Position numbers and translations under genes: made by a program. From contig NZ_LN909059.1 of NCBI RefSeq assembly GCF_001486505.1, positions 94,768 to 158,767 on the forward strand: DNA of 64,000 bases, written 5' to 3'. Positions 14,021 to 23,500 of this stretch are shown here, in pieces. This DNA comes from Paenibacillus rubinfantis. GTDB taxonomy: Bacteria > Bacillota > Bacilli > Paenibacillales > Paenibacillaceae. Below the pieces are notes generated by a model. The model ran no database searches. It was given only the letters and a program-made list of their open reading frames with translations, and was not told the origin of the DNA. The stretch's first letter is position 1. Each line of letters opens with the position of its first letter.

Positions 14021-16759
14021 TCAGTCAAGCTGTTTGAGCGTCCTGGTCTGCTTGCGCCCGCTTTGCGCCTTCTTCGCGACAGACTGCTCGATGTTCTTGT
14101 TTGCGGCGGATACGTCGGCTTGGGGTAACCGGCCGCGCGCCTTTTTCATAATCTCTAGCGACGCCTGCATATCGTCAAGCCCGCCGGTGACCTCTGTTGA
14201 CACTTTGTTCTTCAAGTTCATGACGACTTCCGTTTTCGCATTGGTGTCGATGACGAGTCGCATGTCTTGAAGTTCGGCAGACGTAAGGTTGTTTTTCAGG
14301 TTTGCGCGGGAGGACTCGATCTTGTTTTTCAGCTCTGGATTGCTGATCTTGACGTCCTTGATGACGAGCTTTGGATCGGTCACGTTCGTCGCTGTGATCA
14401 GAAGCGGCGTCCTCGTCGTATACGAGATGGCGCCCGCAGCATTCATCTGTGCAAGCAAAGGCGCCGGAGGAATGTCTCCTGCCTTCGGAAGCGGGGGCAT
14501 GTTCTTCAAGATCGAAGCGGGATTTTGGAGCGGGTGCGGCTTGAACTCCACAACGTCCTGAACGCCGCCGCCTTGAATTGCTACCTTCCGGAACGCCTCG
14601 TTCGCCTTGAGAAGTCTCTCCTTCTGCTCCCCATACTCCGGCATGGAATGGAAGTGCGAGGCTACCGCAATCCGCCCATTCCTCGAAAGCATAGTTGTAT
14701 TGACCTTCTGCGTCGTGTTAAGTCCCGCTTCCTTGAAGCGAGCATCCATCCCTTTGACGAAGTCGGTATGACGGACCGGTTCGCCGGTCTCGATTGACGT
14801 GTCCACCGCATTTTTATATTCCGTCTTGTATCGCTGAAACAGTTGAACCATGACAAAATCATCGACGGCCGTCTCCAGTTTACGGTTACGGTTAAGCGTC
14901 TTGGCTCGGCTGAGTTGATTCACAGCTGATTTCGGTCGATTCACCATAAACGAGCCAGCATCGCGGATCGCGTTCTCGTTCGAATACAAGGTCGCGGCTA
15001 CCTCTTGATCGTTCATATCGTCACGCACACCCTGCATAAGAACGGCGGTGCGCACGTCTCCCCCATCTGCTTTGATGGCGGATAGGCGGGTCTTCTCCTC
15101 TTTCCACTCTTTGTCCATCCCGCGGAATGGATTCTTTGTGCCAACCCGAAGGTTTTCGTTGACCTTTTGAACGAACGGCGAGTATTGAACCGGTCCGCCG
15201 TTTTCTGTCGCCAGTTGTTCGGCAGCTTGTTTTTCACGCTGGTAGCGAAGCATCATACTCGCTGTCGTCGCATCGTTAATGTTGGTGTCCGCCGTGCTGA
15301 GCGCGGATGGCTTAAAGGTGCTAGGCACTCCTTCATGCTCTTTGCGGTTAAAGAAACTGCTCACTCTGCTAGCTGCGCTGTTATACACCGTTCGTGTGAC
15401 ATTTCGTTGAAGTGCATCCAGTACCGTAGATTTCGGTCGTGCTGGCATGGGGATATGCCCTGCCGCTTTGCTGAACACTTGTCCTATTTCATTGCGGTAC
15501 TTGAAAATAACAACAACGACGATCGCTTCGACAATCAGCGCCGTGAACCAACCGGCTCCAGAATCATATACCACGTCATACGCTTTATGACCGAACACGA
15601 GCGATAGGCTGAGGAAGAACATGACGAATGCGGTCATAACGCTCAGGCCGATCAACTTGATAAACTGCTGCCGCATGGAGTTGAATCCCGCTTCCCTGCC
15701 AGGGAGAAGTGTAGCGAGCAACGTGACCGACATAACGCCTGCATGGATAAGCAGCTTCAAGCGGTAGAAAATCGATACGACCGCCCAAAACAGGAATAGG
15801 CCAAGGATAAACGCCCCAAAGATGAAGTAGCTCGTGATGATGATCATTTGCTCATTGGACCGTTCGCGCGCGACGGCAGGATATTTTGATTGGGCCTTTT
15901 TGAGAGCTGCTTCCCGCTCCGGTGAGAATGGGTCGGTGGCAAGCACTTCGCGGAGTGTCTTTTCATCCTTCGTCCGCACATTCGGATCGTCAAACTGCAG
16001 CATCGCGTAAGGGCGAACAACGAGTTCATTCCAGACTTGCTCGGAAATTACCTTAACGCCGACGTTGGGATTCGTATTGAGTCCGGTCGCTTTCGCCAAG
16101 CCGGAATACATGAGGCCGCCGATTTCATTGCCGACACCGTTGAAAAATTTAATGACCGACCCCGCATTCGCGAAGAAACCGAGACAAATGACGAGTGCCA
16201 TAACGAAACCAACAGCAGACTGGTAGCCGTCCATATATCGGCCTCGAAGCATATTGAACAGGATGTAGAGAATCGTAATCATGGCGAAAGTACCGAACAG
16301 ACTCCCCCATAAGCCGTTCCCCAACGAGCCGTTCTTGACGCCTGAAATGCTCTGGATAATCTCCTCCGTCGCTTCAATCAACTGATCCATAAACGAGAAG
16401 GTAAACGCTTGGTGCGTCAGATACGTAAACAACCGCGTCCCTTGGACAAGCACATAAAACACGGCGCTAAGCATATGATCGTAAACCCGTACAATACCAT
16501 CGGAAGCCTTTGCACCGACTTGCCAGAACGAACGTTCCGGCAAGACAGTCTGGAAAGCGTAATGGGAAGCGCCGTATTTGTTGTATAGCGCTTCACTGCT
16601 GCCAACATCAGGAACCATGCGATCAATGGACGATTCCTTCTCGTCCTGTGTCGCAGCGTAAATGGTGGTTGGCAGAATAACTCCAAGTAACAGACAGCAA
16701 ATCAAGCCAAGAAGAACAATTTTCACCCGTCGGGAGCGATTATTCGTCTTCCGGATCAT
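14021..16759 (-). CDS. VirB6-like polytopic conjugation protein
   Basis: 912 residues from ATG 16759 (AAGGAGG 8 bases upstream). A signal-like N-terminus (IVLLGLICCLLLGVILPTTIYA) is followed by a large membrane domain with about seven further helices up to residue 460 (for example FAMITILYILFNML, FIFGAFILGLFLFWAVVSIFY, WFTALIVEAIVVVVIFKY). A long, basic, helical cytoplasmic tail makes up the rest. Layout and position next to VirB4 match the VirB6/TrbL-like channel subunit of Gram-positive type IV secretion. It overlaps the VirB4 gene by 20 bases. Confidence 0.75.
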   Translation of the reverse strand: MIRKTNNRSRRVKIVLLGLICCLLLGVILPTTIYAATQDEKESSIDRMVPDVGSSEALYNKYGASHYAFQTVLPERSFWQVGAKASDGIVRVYDHMLSAVFYVLVQGTRLFTYLTHQAFTFSFMDQLIEATEEIIQSISGVKNGSLGNGLWGSLFGTFAMITILYILFNMLRGRYMDGYQSAVGFVMALVICLGFFANAGSVIKFFNGVGNEIGGLMYSGLAKATGLNTNPNVGVKVISEQVWNELVVRPYAMLQFDDPNVRTKDEKTLREVLATDPFSPEREAALKKAQSKYPAVARERSNEQMIIITSYFIFGAFILGLFLFWAVVSIFYRLKLLIHAGVMSVTLLATLLPGREAGFNSMRQQFIKLIGLSVMTAFVMFFLSLSLVFGHKAYDVVYDSGAGWFTALIVEAIVVVVIFKYRNEIGQVFSKAAGHIPMPARPKSTVLDALQRNVTRTVYNSAASRVSSFFNRKEHEGVPSTFKPSALSTADTNINDATTASMMLRYQREKQAAEQLATENGGPVQYSPFVQKVNENLRVGTKNPFRGMDKEWKEEKTRLSAIKADGGDVRTAVLMQGVRDDMNDQEVAATLYSNENAIRDAGSFMVNRPKSAVNQLSRAKTLNRNRKLETAVDDFVMVQLFQRYKTEYKNAVDTSIETGEPVRHTDFVKGMDARFKEAGLNTTQKVNTTMLSRNGRIAVASHFHSMPEYGEQKERLLKANEAFRKVAIQGGGVQDVVEFKPHPLQNPASILKNMPPLPKAGDIPPAPLLAQMNAAGAISYTTRTPLLITATNVTDPKLVIKDVKISNPELKNKIESSRANLKNNLTSAELQDMRLVIDTNAKTEVVMNLKNKVSTEVTGGLDDMQASLEIMKKARGRLPQADVSAANKNIEQSVAKKAQSGRKQTRTLKQLD

Positions 16760-19385
16760 CTGGCTCGCCTCCTTCAAGCCCCGCGGCTACGAGCTTGTCG
16801 TAGTGCGACTGGAACTGTTCGAGGATGGAGAATTCATTTTCCTCGTCCGGCGCCGCGGCCTCTTCTTCCCCCGCTTCCGGTGGACGCGTATCGAAGCAGT
16901 CGAATAGTCGTTGGAACACAACGTCTACGGTTAACACGCCGATCCGGCCGTATATGTCCTGCATGAGACATTGACCGTTCTCCAAGTTTTTGATGAGATC
17001 GATATTCTCTTGTGTATGCTCCAAGCCGAAGTATGACAGCGTGTTCTTAATCTTGGTCGTGTCGGAGTCGCGGAAGGCGAATTTCATCCCGATGTTACCC
17101 GCGAGGTCGCCCGCGACGTCCGTTGCGTTCTGCGTCGCAATCCCGAGACCGCCATTCAGAGAACGTCCTGTCCGAATGACGCGGTCCGCCATCTCCTTAC
17201 CGATCTGAGTACGCAGAATCGCCCACGCTTCGTCCATCTCCGCTAAGGTGAAGACGGAGCGGTCAAAATAAACGAACGTATCCATGAAGCGGCCGATCGA
17301 GTACATGACCGCGATGGACATTTTCTCGACGAGAGAATACGTCTCCGGCGGCTTCTCGACAGGAGGCATTTTAAGATTCTGCACTTGCAGGATGTTCATC
17401 GCATAGTCGAGATTGATCGTCTTCTGTTCCCCGTTGCCGAACAACAGCTTTGCAAAAGACAAGTCGCTGAAGCTTTCAAGCACTTCCGCGACGACGGCGG
17501 CCGGCGGGCGGGTTTCCCCCATTTCCCGAAGAACCTCGATGCACTTCATGAGGTACGGTCTCGGTTCGGAAGCGACCTTCATAACGGACTGGGAGATATA
17601 ACTGTACTCGACCGAGTTGCTCTTGACAGACGCCAGGTACGACAGAATGTCCATCGCTGCTTCTTTGGCATCCTCGATGTTTTGAAGCATAACGAACGGA
17701 TCGAGCTTGCCTTGGTCTTCGGCTGAAGCGGACAGCGTGGCGACTTGGATTTGTCCCTTCAACTCGGTGAGCATTTCCGGCCAATGGCTGCGCTCGCCTT
17801 TCGGGTCGAAGATCAGCGTCTTCCCCCCGGTCACAGAGTTCTGGTAACCGAGCAAGTTCAGCAAGACGGATTTACCGCCGCCGAGCGTACCGCTGATGGT
17901 AAATGACGGAGATCGGTTGATTTGGCTTGCATGCCGCAGGTCTACGAATACCGGACGTTGGAGAGAACCCGTCGTTCCGATATACAGGCCGATACCGTCC
18001 CCCAACATTTGCGTTGCGCCAAACATGCCTGCCGCAAGCGTTTCGGGTGGGATACGCTGGATGTAATCCGAAACGTACCGGGGAGAACCCGGGATGAAAT
18101 CATTGAACAGCAGCCATTGATCGCCGGCCGGCAGTTCTACATGAATATTCCCGAAGTCGCGAAAATGGTCTTGCAGGATCTTTACGTTACTTTTCAGCAA
18201 ATTGATGTCCGTATGGAACAGACCAAATGTAACGTGCGTGATGAACGTTGGGTTTTTGCGCTTTTTATATTCGTCTTCAAGGTAGAGCGCCTTTTCCTGC
18301 TTCTCCGCGAGATCGATCGGAATCGTCGCTCCCGCTTCCTGGACATTTTTCACTTGGTTGTCGATGTCGGTTTTTTTCTTGGAGAGCTTTTTTAACGCTT
18401 CTGGCGCCTCAAGCACTTCGCATTTGATGCTCATTTGTACCGGGAACGGAAGGGTCGCTGCGCTATACAGCCATTCGCTCCCCGGCATATCCATATTGTC
18501 GGGCAATTCCGAAACGGCAAGGTACGCATGGTAGACCACTTGGTCGTCCCCATCATACGGCTGCGTGATCTTTACACGGCGCGGATGGGAGCAGTCGATA
18601 TCGGCTTCGGTGAGCGTAATAACTTGGCGGGAGTCGTACAGGAACGTATCGAGACCGCCCCGCTTCCCTTTTTGCTTTTTGGGCGACCACGGCTTCTCGC
18701 TCGTAGAGCGAAGTACCGGATCTGCAATTCCCCACCAGAAGTTGCGTTTGATCAGCCATTCCGTCGTGGCCGGCGTACCCCTCCGCACTTTTATACGTCG
18801 CGAGATCCGATCGAATATCTGGCGTTCCTTGATCGAATAGGCTTGGAATTCGTGCTCGAAAATCTCCGGCTCGTTCAATCCGGATATATGTTCGATGAAA
18901 CGCTTTGGATGGAGCACCATCTTCTTCACTTCGGTATAGGCGTTTCCGATCTGCTCGACAAGGTCTTTATCGTCGCTCTTTGGGATATAGACGATGACGT
19001 AGGGACGATACTCCGCGTTGTTGGAACCATCTGTGGTGTTATAGAGCTCATCGAGGTGTTCTTCCAGTGCAGAGACGTAACGATTACCCCATTTCTTGAG
19101 CGGACCGCTATTTCGGGTGCGTAGCTGCTCGTGATGTTTGGCTATGTCGTGGGACTTCGGAAGCCAGAGAATGTGGAATTGATCGGTCAACATGCTCAAG
19201 AATGACGTCTGCGCGATTAGGCGATCAATCTTCTGTTGATCACTTTGATGATCGTACACGAACGGCTCTAGCTCGTAGATCGCCCACACTTGCTTATTGT
19301 GGTTAAAGAATAGATTGCCTTCAAAATATGCGATTGGAAACTCAATCTGAATCTTGTTTACCTTACTTGGAACGGAAACACTCAA
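16740..19385 (-). CDS. VirB4-family conjugation ATPase
   Basis: 881 residues. The Walker A is GTLGGGKS (about residues 497-505), a Walker B-like VFTLAEMDEAWAIL follows near 715, and conserved DPKGERSHW, RTGRSLNGGLGIATQNATDV blocks lie in the ATPase domain. The N-terminal 400 residues are the usual VirB4 N-domain. It energises assembly of the transfer channel on the cytoplasmic membrane face. The start is a TTG, 7 bases after GGAGGG. Full length and intact. Confidence 0.92.
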   Translation of the reverse strand: MSVSVPSKVNKIQIEFPIAYFEGNLFFNHNKQVWAIYELEPFVYDHQSDQQKIDRLIAQTSFLSMLTDQFHILWLPKSHDIAKHHEQLRTRNSGPLKKWGNRYVSALEEHLDELYNTTDGSNNAEYRPYVIVYIPKSDDKDLVEQIGNAYTEVKKMVLHPKRFIEHISGLNEPEIFEHEFQAYSIKERQIFDRISRRIKVRRGTPATTEWLIKRNFWWGIADPVLRSTSEKPWSPKKQKGKRGGLDTFLYDSRQVITLTEADIDCSHPRRVKITQPYDGDDQVVYHAYLAVSELPDNMDMPGSEWLYSAATLPFPVQMSIKCEVLEAPEALKKLSKKKTDIDNQVKNVQEAGATIPIDLAEKQEKALYLEDEYKKRKNPTFITHVTFGLFHTDINLLKSNVKILQDHFRDFGNIHVELPAGDQWLLFNDFIPGSPRYVSDYIQRIPPETLAAGMFGATQMLGDGIGLYIGTTGSLQRPVFVDLRHASQINRSPSFTISGTLGGGKSVLLNLLGYQNSVTGGKTLIFDPKGERSHWPEMLTELKGQIQVATLSASAEDQGKLDPFVMLQNIEDAKEAAMDILSYLASVKSNSVEYSYISQSVMKVASEPRPYLMKCIEVLREMGETRPPAAVVAEVLESFSDLSFAKLLFGNGEQKTINLDYAMNILQVQNLKMPPVEKPPETYSLVEKMSIAVMYSIGRFMDTFVYFDRSVFTLAEMDEAWAILRTQIGKEMADRVIRTGRSLNGGLGIATQNATDVAGDLAGNIGMKFAFRDSDTTKIKNTLSYFGLEHTQENIDLIKNLENGQCLMQDIYGRIGVLTVDVVFQRLFDCFDTRPPEAGEEEAAAPDEENEFSILEQFQSHYDKLVAAGLEGGEPDDPEDE

Positions 19386-19420
19386 GGATCAACCCTCCTC
19401 ATTAAACAAAAGGAGCGCGG

Positions 19421-19825
19421 CTATGCGCGCTCCCGTTGAGTGCGATACACCACTTTGCTACCGTAGGCATAACGCTTCGTATGCTGAATTTGCCGATATC
19501 TGCGCAGGTGTTTCGGCCGCATCCAATGAAAGATCATGGACAGCAGCCATTTGTGCGGTGCTTTACCATCGAGCTTTTGCTTCATGATCAGCCAGGTAGA
19601 TGCAAACGGAAGGACTCCGTAGACATACCCATCGGGGATGAAAAATAGAATCTGTCCGACGATCGCCCAAAAGATCAAGCATGCGAAGAATGTACCCACT
19701 GCACGAACGTTGGCGGGTACCGGCAGCTTCTTACCCTCGAATGCATAAATGACCCAATCCCACGTCCAAATCTTCGTGTAGTTGGATACGGTGACACGAG
19801 GGGATTCGTGCTGCTTCTCGGCCAT
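19421..19825 (-). CDS. TcpE-family conjugation membrane protein
   Basis: 134 residues from ATG 19825. Opens with SNYTKIWTWDWVIYAFEGKKLP, has two helices (AVGTFFACLIFWAIVGQILFF, VYGVLPFASTWLIMK), and ends in a basic region with HWMRPKHLRRYR, the TcpE layout found next to VirB4 in Tcp and ICE systems. It is thought to help place channel components at the cell pole. It overlaps the upstream stop as ATGA. Confidence 0.78.
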   Translation of the reverse strand: MAEKQHESPRVTVSNYTKIWTWDWVIYAFEGKKLPVPANVRAVGTFFACLIFWAIVGQILFFIPDGYVYGVLPFASTWLIMKQKLDGKAPHKWLLSMIFHWMRPKHLRRYRQIQHTKRYAYGSKVVYRTQRERA

Positions 19826-20136
19826 CAAATGCTTCCCCCGAATACCTGGTCAAAGAGATACTCACCGAGTTTCTTTACGTCATTCCAGTTGAGCAGAATG
19901 GCTACAACAAGTGCAATGCCGACAAAGCTCATCAACTTCATCCAATCTCGTTTAATCAGATGATAGCCGCCAATAAGCGCAAGGATACCGGGAATAACTC
20001 CGCCTACGTTTTCCGACAACCAGTCCCCCAACTTTTTGCCAGGCCCATCAGCTGCAAATACTGGGGTAGCGATGCTCATGAGAACGACGGACAGTAAAAG
20101 TGCACGAAGTACGATATCCTTTTTCAAAAATTTCAT
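19825..20136 (-). CDS. TcpD-like small membrane protein
   Basis: 103 residues. A cleavable-looking signal (ALLLSVVLMSIATPVFA-A) is followed by a Gly-rich helix (GGVIPGILALIGGYHLIK) and a second helix (MSFVGIALVVAILL). Position between TcpC and TcpE and the two-helix layout match the TcpD-like/VirB2-like small subunits of Gram-positive systems. Good AAGGGAG ribosome binding site. Confidence 0.65.
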   Translation of the reverse strand: MKFLKKDIVLRALLLSVVLMSIATPVFAADGPGKKLGDWLSENVGGVIPGILALIGGYHLIKRDWMKLMSFVGIALVVAILLNWNDVKKLGEYLFDQVFGGSI

Positions 20137-20157
20137 AGAGTTAATCTCCCTTCATCA

Positions 20158-21306
20158 TCAATTCGTATTTTCCGCGGGAGCGGGTTGTTGTGTCGACGCC
20201 GGCGACGGGGTGTTCTGTGAATCTGTATTGGCCTCGGCCGGCAAGATCTCCTCACTTTGTGGGGATTTCAGAACATAGAGACGACCGTCTTTCTCGACTA
20301 CATCGAATGACCATGCGTTTGTGAACGATTCTTCGATATCGCTTTTGACGATTACCGATGCAGTGATGCGCATTACCTCACTTTGTCCTTCCACTCGATG
20401 CAATCTGAGATCTTCGACAGAGTCGAATACGAAATCGGATTTGATCAGCGTAGTAGGCGCATCGTTCGCATTGTCGTAGAAGTACCGGAGCTGACTGACA
20501 TTTCCTTCGTACCAAGCACGCAGGAAGCTGCTGGCTAATTCGGTTGCCATCTCTACCGTCGGAGCATCGGAAACGGATGGTCCAATCGTCGGATCGGTTG
20601 CATCGGCTTTCGGTGGTTCGGTAACGAAACGGGGGTACGAACGGATAACCATGCCTTTGTCGGTAACCGTAACCGGCACCACCATGTAAGCCTTCTTGAT
20701 TGCTATGCCGTTGACCGGCGCTGAAATTGGCGTTGCGATCACTGCATCATTTCCGGTCGCAGAAGAAGCGTCATTCGAAGCCGGAGGGATCTCCACTTCT
20801 CTTCGAACCATGACCGTTACCTCAACCCTGTTATCACTCAGTTGCTTCGCGTCATACACTTCGGTTGAAAGTACGCGGCTTGAACCTTTAATATCGAGAG
20901 ACTTTAACCCCACATCAGAATCAATTCCTGAGACGAAAGGAGCCAGTCTCTCCGACCGTTCAGAGAAACTGTTCTTTGACCAGGTGAAATATTCGGATGC
21001 AAAGTCTGCAGCAAAACCTTTCACCTGTTCCTCGATCACCGGAGCGGTGTTCCCTTCAATGATCGTTTGGTTGATTACCCGCTCCCCTCGCACGTATTCC
21101 ATGCACCCTTTCGCGAATATAAAGCAGGCGAACACCCAAAAGCATGTTCGGATTACTTTCAAGCCCGCTCTCGGTTTGGGGGCTCTCTCTTTAATGGACT
21201 TGTCAGACTTCGGCTTTTTGGCGGTCTGCTTGTCCGTTAGTTCAGCGGCTGCGTCCCCCACTTCAGCCGGTTTACGTTTTGAAAAAAGACCCAAAGCAAT
21301 ATTCAC
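20158..21306 (-). CDS. TcpC-family (VirB8-like) conjugation protein
   Basis: 382 residues. A basic Lys/Pro-rich cytoplasmic start is followed by one helix (TCFWVFACFIFAKGCMEYV) and two extracellular NTF2-like domains (about 100-225 and 245-365), the TcpC architecture seen in pCW3 and ICEBs1 systems. A Pro/Ala/Gln-rich tail ends the protein. The exact start is uncertain: the GTG at 21306 overlaps the AGGAGGTGA, so translation may begin a few codons later at a TTG or ATT. Confidence 0.82.
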   Translation of the reverse strand: MNIALGLFSKRKPAEVGDAAAELTDKQTAKKPKSDKSIKERAPKPRAGLKVIRTCFWVFACFIFAKGCMEYVRGERVINQTIIEGNTAPVIEEQVKGFAADFASEYFTWSKNSFSERSERLAPFVSGIDSDVGLKSLDIKGSSRVLSTEVYDAKQLSDNRVEVTVMVRREVEIPPASNDASSATGNDAVIATPISAPVNGIAIKKAYMVVPVTVTDKGMVIRSYPRFVTEPPKADATDPTIGPSVSDAPTVEMATELASSFLRAWYEGNVSQLRYFYDNANDAPTTLIKSDFVFDSVEDLRLHRVEGQSEVMRITASVIVKSDIEESFTNAWSFDVVEKDGRLYVLKSPQSEEILPAEANTDSQNTPSPASTQQPAPAENTN

Positions 21307-21315
21307 CTCCTAACC

Positions 21316-21705
21316 CTAACGATGATTGGAATTGTTGCGATTCTTCGGATTAAAGACAACGCCAATGAAGAAGAACCCGACGAGAATGATGATAATGGCG
21401 TGTTCAGTCTTGAACCCCATGAACCACTCGCCCCACGAAACGAGTTTGTCCCACCAACCCGGAGCCCGTTCCGCAATCGCGGCAGTTGCATCGTCAATGA
21501 CCTTCCCAATTCTTTCATGGGAATCGTCGTATCCGCCTGTCGCCGTAGGAGCGGGATCGGGGGCCACGGGCTCCGTTATCGCCGGGGGGCTTTCCGTAGG
21601 CTCAACCTCTTTCGTTGGACTACGGAATAAGATGACGGATGCGATCAGAAGTAGGAGCACCCCAACGCTTACCAGGACGACCTTTTTGTTCTTGGTCAAC
21701 AACAT
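21316..21705 (-). CDS. First gene of the conjugation operon, bitopic membrane protein
   Basis: About 129 residues. It has two hydrophobic helices (VVLVSVGVLLLLIASVIL near the N-terminus and AIIIILVGFFFIGVVF near the C-terminus) joined by a Pro/Thr/Ala-rich linker. Not recognised. The start lies somewhere among ATG 21705, TTG 21702 and TTG 21699, all close to AGGGG. It directly follows the AT-rich operator at 21718, so it leads the transfer operon. Confidence 0.6.
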   Translation of the reverse strand: MLLTKNKKVVLVSVGVLLLLIASVILFRSPTKEVEPTESPPAITEPVAPDPAPTATGGYDDSHERIGKVIDDATAAIAERAPGWWDKLVSWGEWFMGFKTEHAIIIILVGFFFIGVVFNPKNRNNSNHR

Positions 21706-21717
21706 CACCCCTAACAC

Positions 21718-21771
21718 TTGTATATTAGTTAATCAATAATCTAACAAACCAATATATTATTTAATATACAA
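21718..21771. promoter_or_regulatory. AT-rich operator pair upstream of the conjugation operon
   Basis: TTGTATATTA at 21718 and its complement ending at 21771 (TAATATACAA) face each other, each followed by a TAATxxATT-like half. The same motif occurs at five other gene starts in the window. It sits about 13 bases before the first conjugation-operon start codon, so it probably overlaps promoter and operator. Confidence 0.6.
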
Positions 21772-21813
21772 CAATGGGAGCGGGAGTTGGCAACATTTTC
21801 TTGAATCTCTCTC

Positions 21814-22803
21814 TCAACCATTAGAGGACGATGCGATATCCGAATATGCGATAAGAATATCTTCTATGCCCCGTCCGGTAAGAACACGATGCCCCTTCCC
21901 AAATACTTTATCGGCCGCCTTGGTGATATTGTTCAATCTGGTCTTATACACAGCATCCGGAATGACGAAAGAAATGATCGCATTTCGGATGACTGTATTG
22001 GTGGATGTCTTAATCACGTCTCTGTACCGCTCCAGCTTTTTCTGGATGGAGACCTGCTCCGTATAAAAGGGAGACCTCTGCACCGGCTCGGTAGATCGGT
22101 CCAACTCAATGAAGAACAGCTGCTCCCCTATCCGTAAGATCGCGTCGGGACGAACTTCCATGACCCCGTTGTCTCCCCATACACTTTCGGATGGATACCA
22201 GTCCCAGTCGATGAACTGTTTCAAGTCAGAGAACTGTACCATCCATTTGTAACGGAGATCGAGGTATAGTCTCCCAAGCTCCCAATAGTGGTCTTTCTTT
22301 GCCCGCTCCATATCCACTTCCACTTTAGATAGCCTAGATTCCTCGGGAACCTCAAGCCGTTTCTCTACGATCCGCATCCCTCTTTGCGAGAGATAGTACC
22401 ATGTCTCACCCGTAACACGACCTCTACGATGCGCCGGCATATCGATCAAATCAGGTAGGACGGATGTGGTTTCTACGAGCCCCCGTTGTTTCAGCCGTTT
22501 GAATGTCCGCCGCGCTTTTAAGACGGCCCTGTTCCGGTTTTTTTCTTCCATGGAGCGTCTTCCCACTTCGTCGGCTCTGGCGTATTCCGTGTAGTACAGT
22601 TCCGGTGTGTCCAAGAAGTAGGTGTCTACCACGACAGATTGAGGAAAGCAACGACACTTGTATAGGTCTACCAATAAGCGCCATTCCCTCTCCGTAAGCA
22701 GGTCAATCGTTTCCCCGATGGAGTAGTCTCCCCCTCCCCGCCTCCGTTTTCTGCCGCTTTCTTCTGACGGGTCGCTTCGATCGGAATAAACATTGTCGGC
22801 CAT
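21814..22803 (-). CDS. Replication-relaxation family protein
   Basis: 329 residues. An N-terminal winged-helix region (LTEREWRLLVDLYKCRCFP, FKRLKQRGLVETT) precedes a nuclease-like domain with RPDAILRIGEQLFFIELDRSTEP, the signature of the Replic_Relax family (a D...E-x-D restriction-like core). Family members occur on conjugative plasmids and ICEs and are proposed replication or relaxation (mobilisation) proteins. The region upstream holds 23-bp iterons, which would suit an initiator. AAGGAG is 9 bases before the ATG. It is the best candidate for the missing initiator or relaxase. Confidence 0.75.
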   Translation of the reverse strand: MADNVYSDRSDPSEESGRKRRRGGGDYSIGETIDLLTEREWRLLVDLYKCRCFPQSVVVDTYFLDTPELYYTEYARADEVGRRSMEEKNRNRAVLKARRTFKRLKQRGLVETTSVLPDLIDMPAHRRGRVTGETWYYLSQRGMRIVEKRLEVPEESRLSKVEVDMERAKKDHYWELGRLYLDLRYKWMVQFSDLKQFIDWDWYPSESVWGDNGVMEVRPDAILRIGEQLFFIELDRSTEPVQRSPFYTEQVSIQKKLERYRDVIKTSTNTVIRNAIISFVIPDAVYKTRLNNITKAADKVFGKGHRVLTGRGIEDILIAYSDIASSSNG

Positions 22804-22877
22804 TATTATCAGCTCCTTCGTAGCCCATGAGTGGGTTTGGGTTGATTGCCCCCTTCAGGGGTATTAGTCGGGAATTC

Positions 22878-22896
22878 GTCATGCAGCGGACATGAC
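22878..22896. repeat. Inverted repeat upstream of the replication-relaxation gene
   Basis: GTCATG and CATGAC around a 7-base centre. A second small hairpin (GGCTT-CAT-AAAGCC) lies about 20 bases further. They sit in the 5' region of the 22803 gene and could belong to an origin or nick region. No direct proof. Confidence 0.35.
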
Positions 22897-22976
22897 GCCG
22901 CACGCGAACTTTTGGCTTCATAAAGCCGATTGTCACGGTCAATGTGCAAAGTGATTGATGAATAGATAGAAATTCA

Positions 22977-23068
22977 TATAAATGGACAGCAAAAAAGACG
23001 ATGAACGAAAGGTAATACGACCGATAAACGAACACATTGAAGCATGATGAATGAACACGGTGAACAAA
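22977..23068. repeat. Iteron array, 23-bp period
   Basis: GATGAACGAAAGG (23000), GATAAACGAACAC (23023) and GATGAATGAACAC (23046) begin exactly 23 bases apart and fit GATRAAYGAACAC. A weaker copy (TATAAATGGACAG) is in register at 22977. A spacing near two helical turns is typical of plasmid replication iterons. The array lies about 170-260 bases upstream of the replication-relaxation gene. Confidence 0.6.
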
Positions 23069-23085
23069 AAATAAAGGACTCGTTT

Positions 23086-23121
23086 TGGAGACCCCTCCCT
23101 CCACTATTAGACCGCTCCCAA
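23086..23121. promoter_or_regulatory. G-rich box of the tub-region family
   Basis: On the minus strand this reads GGGAGCGGTCTAATAGTGG, followed by AGGGAGGGGTCTCC. It matches the boxes between tubY and the coupling protein (consensus GGTCTMCAATAG with flanking G-runs). It is the only copy on this side of tubRZ. Confidence 0.5.
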
Positions 23122-23222
23122 TCACCTTTTATAGTAAAACACAGCCAAGAAGGAGATCAATTTTTTGGCGCTAGGTAGGCAGCTTCCGTCCCATTCTTGC
23201 TATCCTATGCCATCTTGATAGC

Positions 23223-23252
23223 TTGACAGGAAACAATAACCTCCTCAATAAT
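23223..23252 (+). promoter_or_regulatory. Probable promoter upstream of the tub region
   Basis: TTGACA, an 18-base spacer and AATAAT. It points towards tubR and precedes the first centromere-like repeat. The consensus -35 is strong and the -10 moderate. Confidence 0.5.
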
Positions 23253-23258
23253 TATAAG

Positions 23259-23488
23259 GCGGCGTAACGCAACGCTAATTTCACCATAAATGATTCCGGA
23301 AAATACTAGAATCATGCAGGATTTTTAACCCGTCGAGTCAAATAATATAGATAACGCAACGTAAGGATGCGTAAAATTTGCCCAGAGAAGCAATATTGAC
23401 GCTGCGTTAAGACGCGTTAAATAAGCCCGTATTTATGCGGTTTTCTCGTAGAGCAGCTACGATAACGTAACGTTACGCGGCGTAAAAG
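23259..23488. repeat. tubC-like centromere repeats upstream of tubR
   Basis: Clusters of AACGY/CGTTA units occur at 23261-23278, 23350-23376, 23397-23422 and 23461-23487 (pattern GATAACGYAACGTAA followed by GCGTAAA). Type III partition systems place such TubR-binding iterons just upstream of tubR, where they serve as centromere and autoregulatory operator. Confidence 0.75.
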
Positions 23489-23500
23489 GGGGTGAGTTGC

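Noticed and set aside
22703..23125. 140-residue minus-strand ORF upstream of the replication-relaxation start
   Set aside because: It covers the iteron region and overlaps the better supported 22803 gene in another frame; no ribosome binding site and no recognisable domain.
23259..23488. CRISPR-like repeats
   Set aside because: Units are short, irregularly spaced and partly inverted, with no unique spacers or cas genes; they fit TubR-binding iterons.
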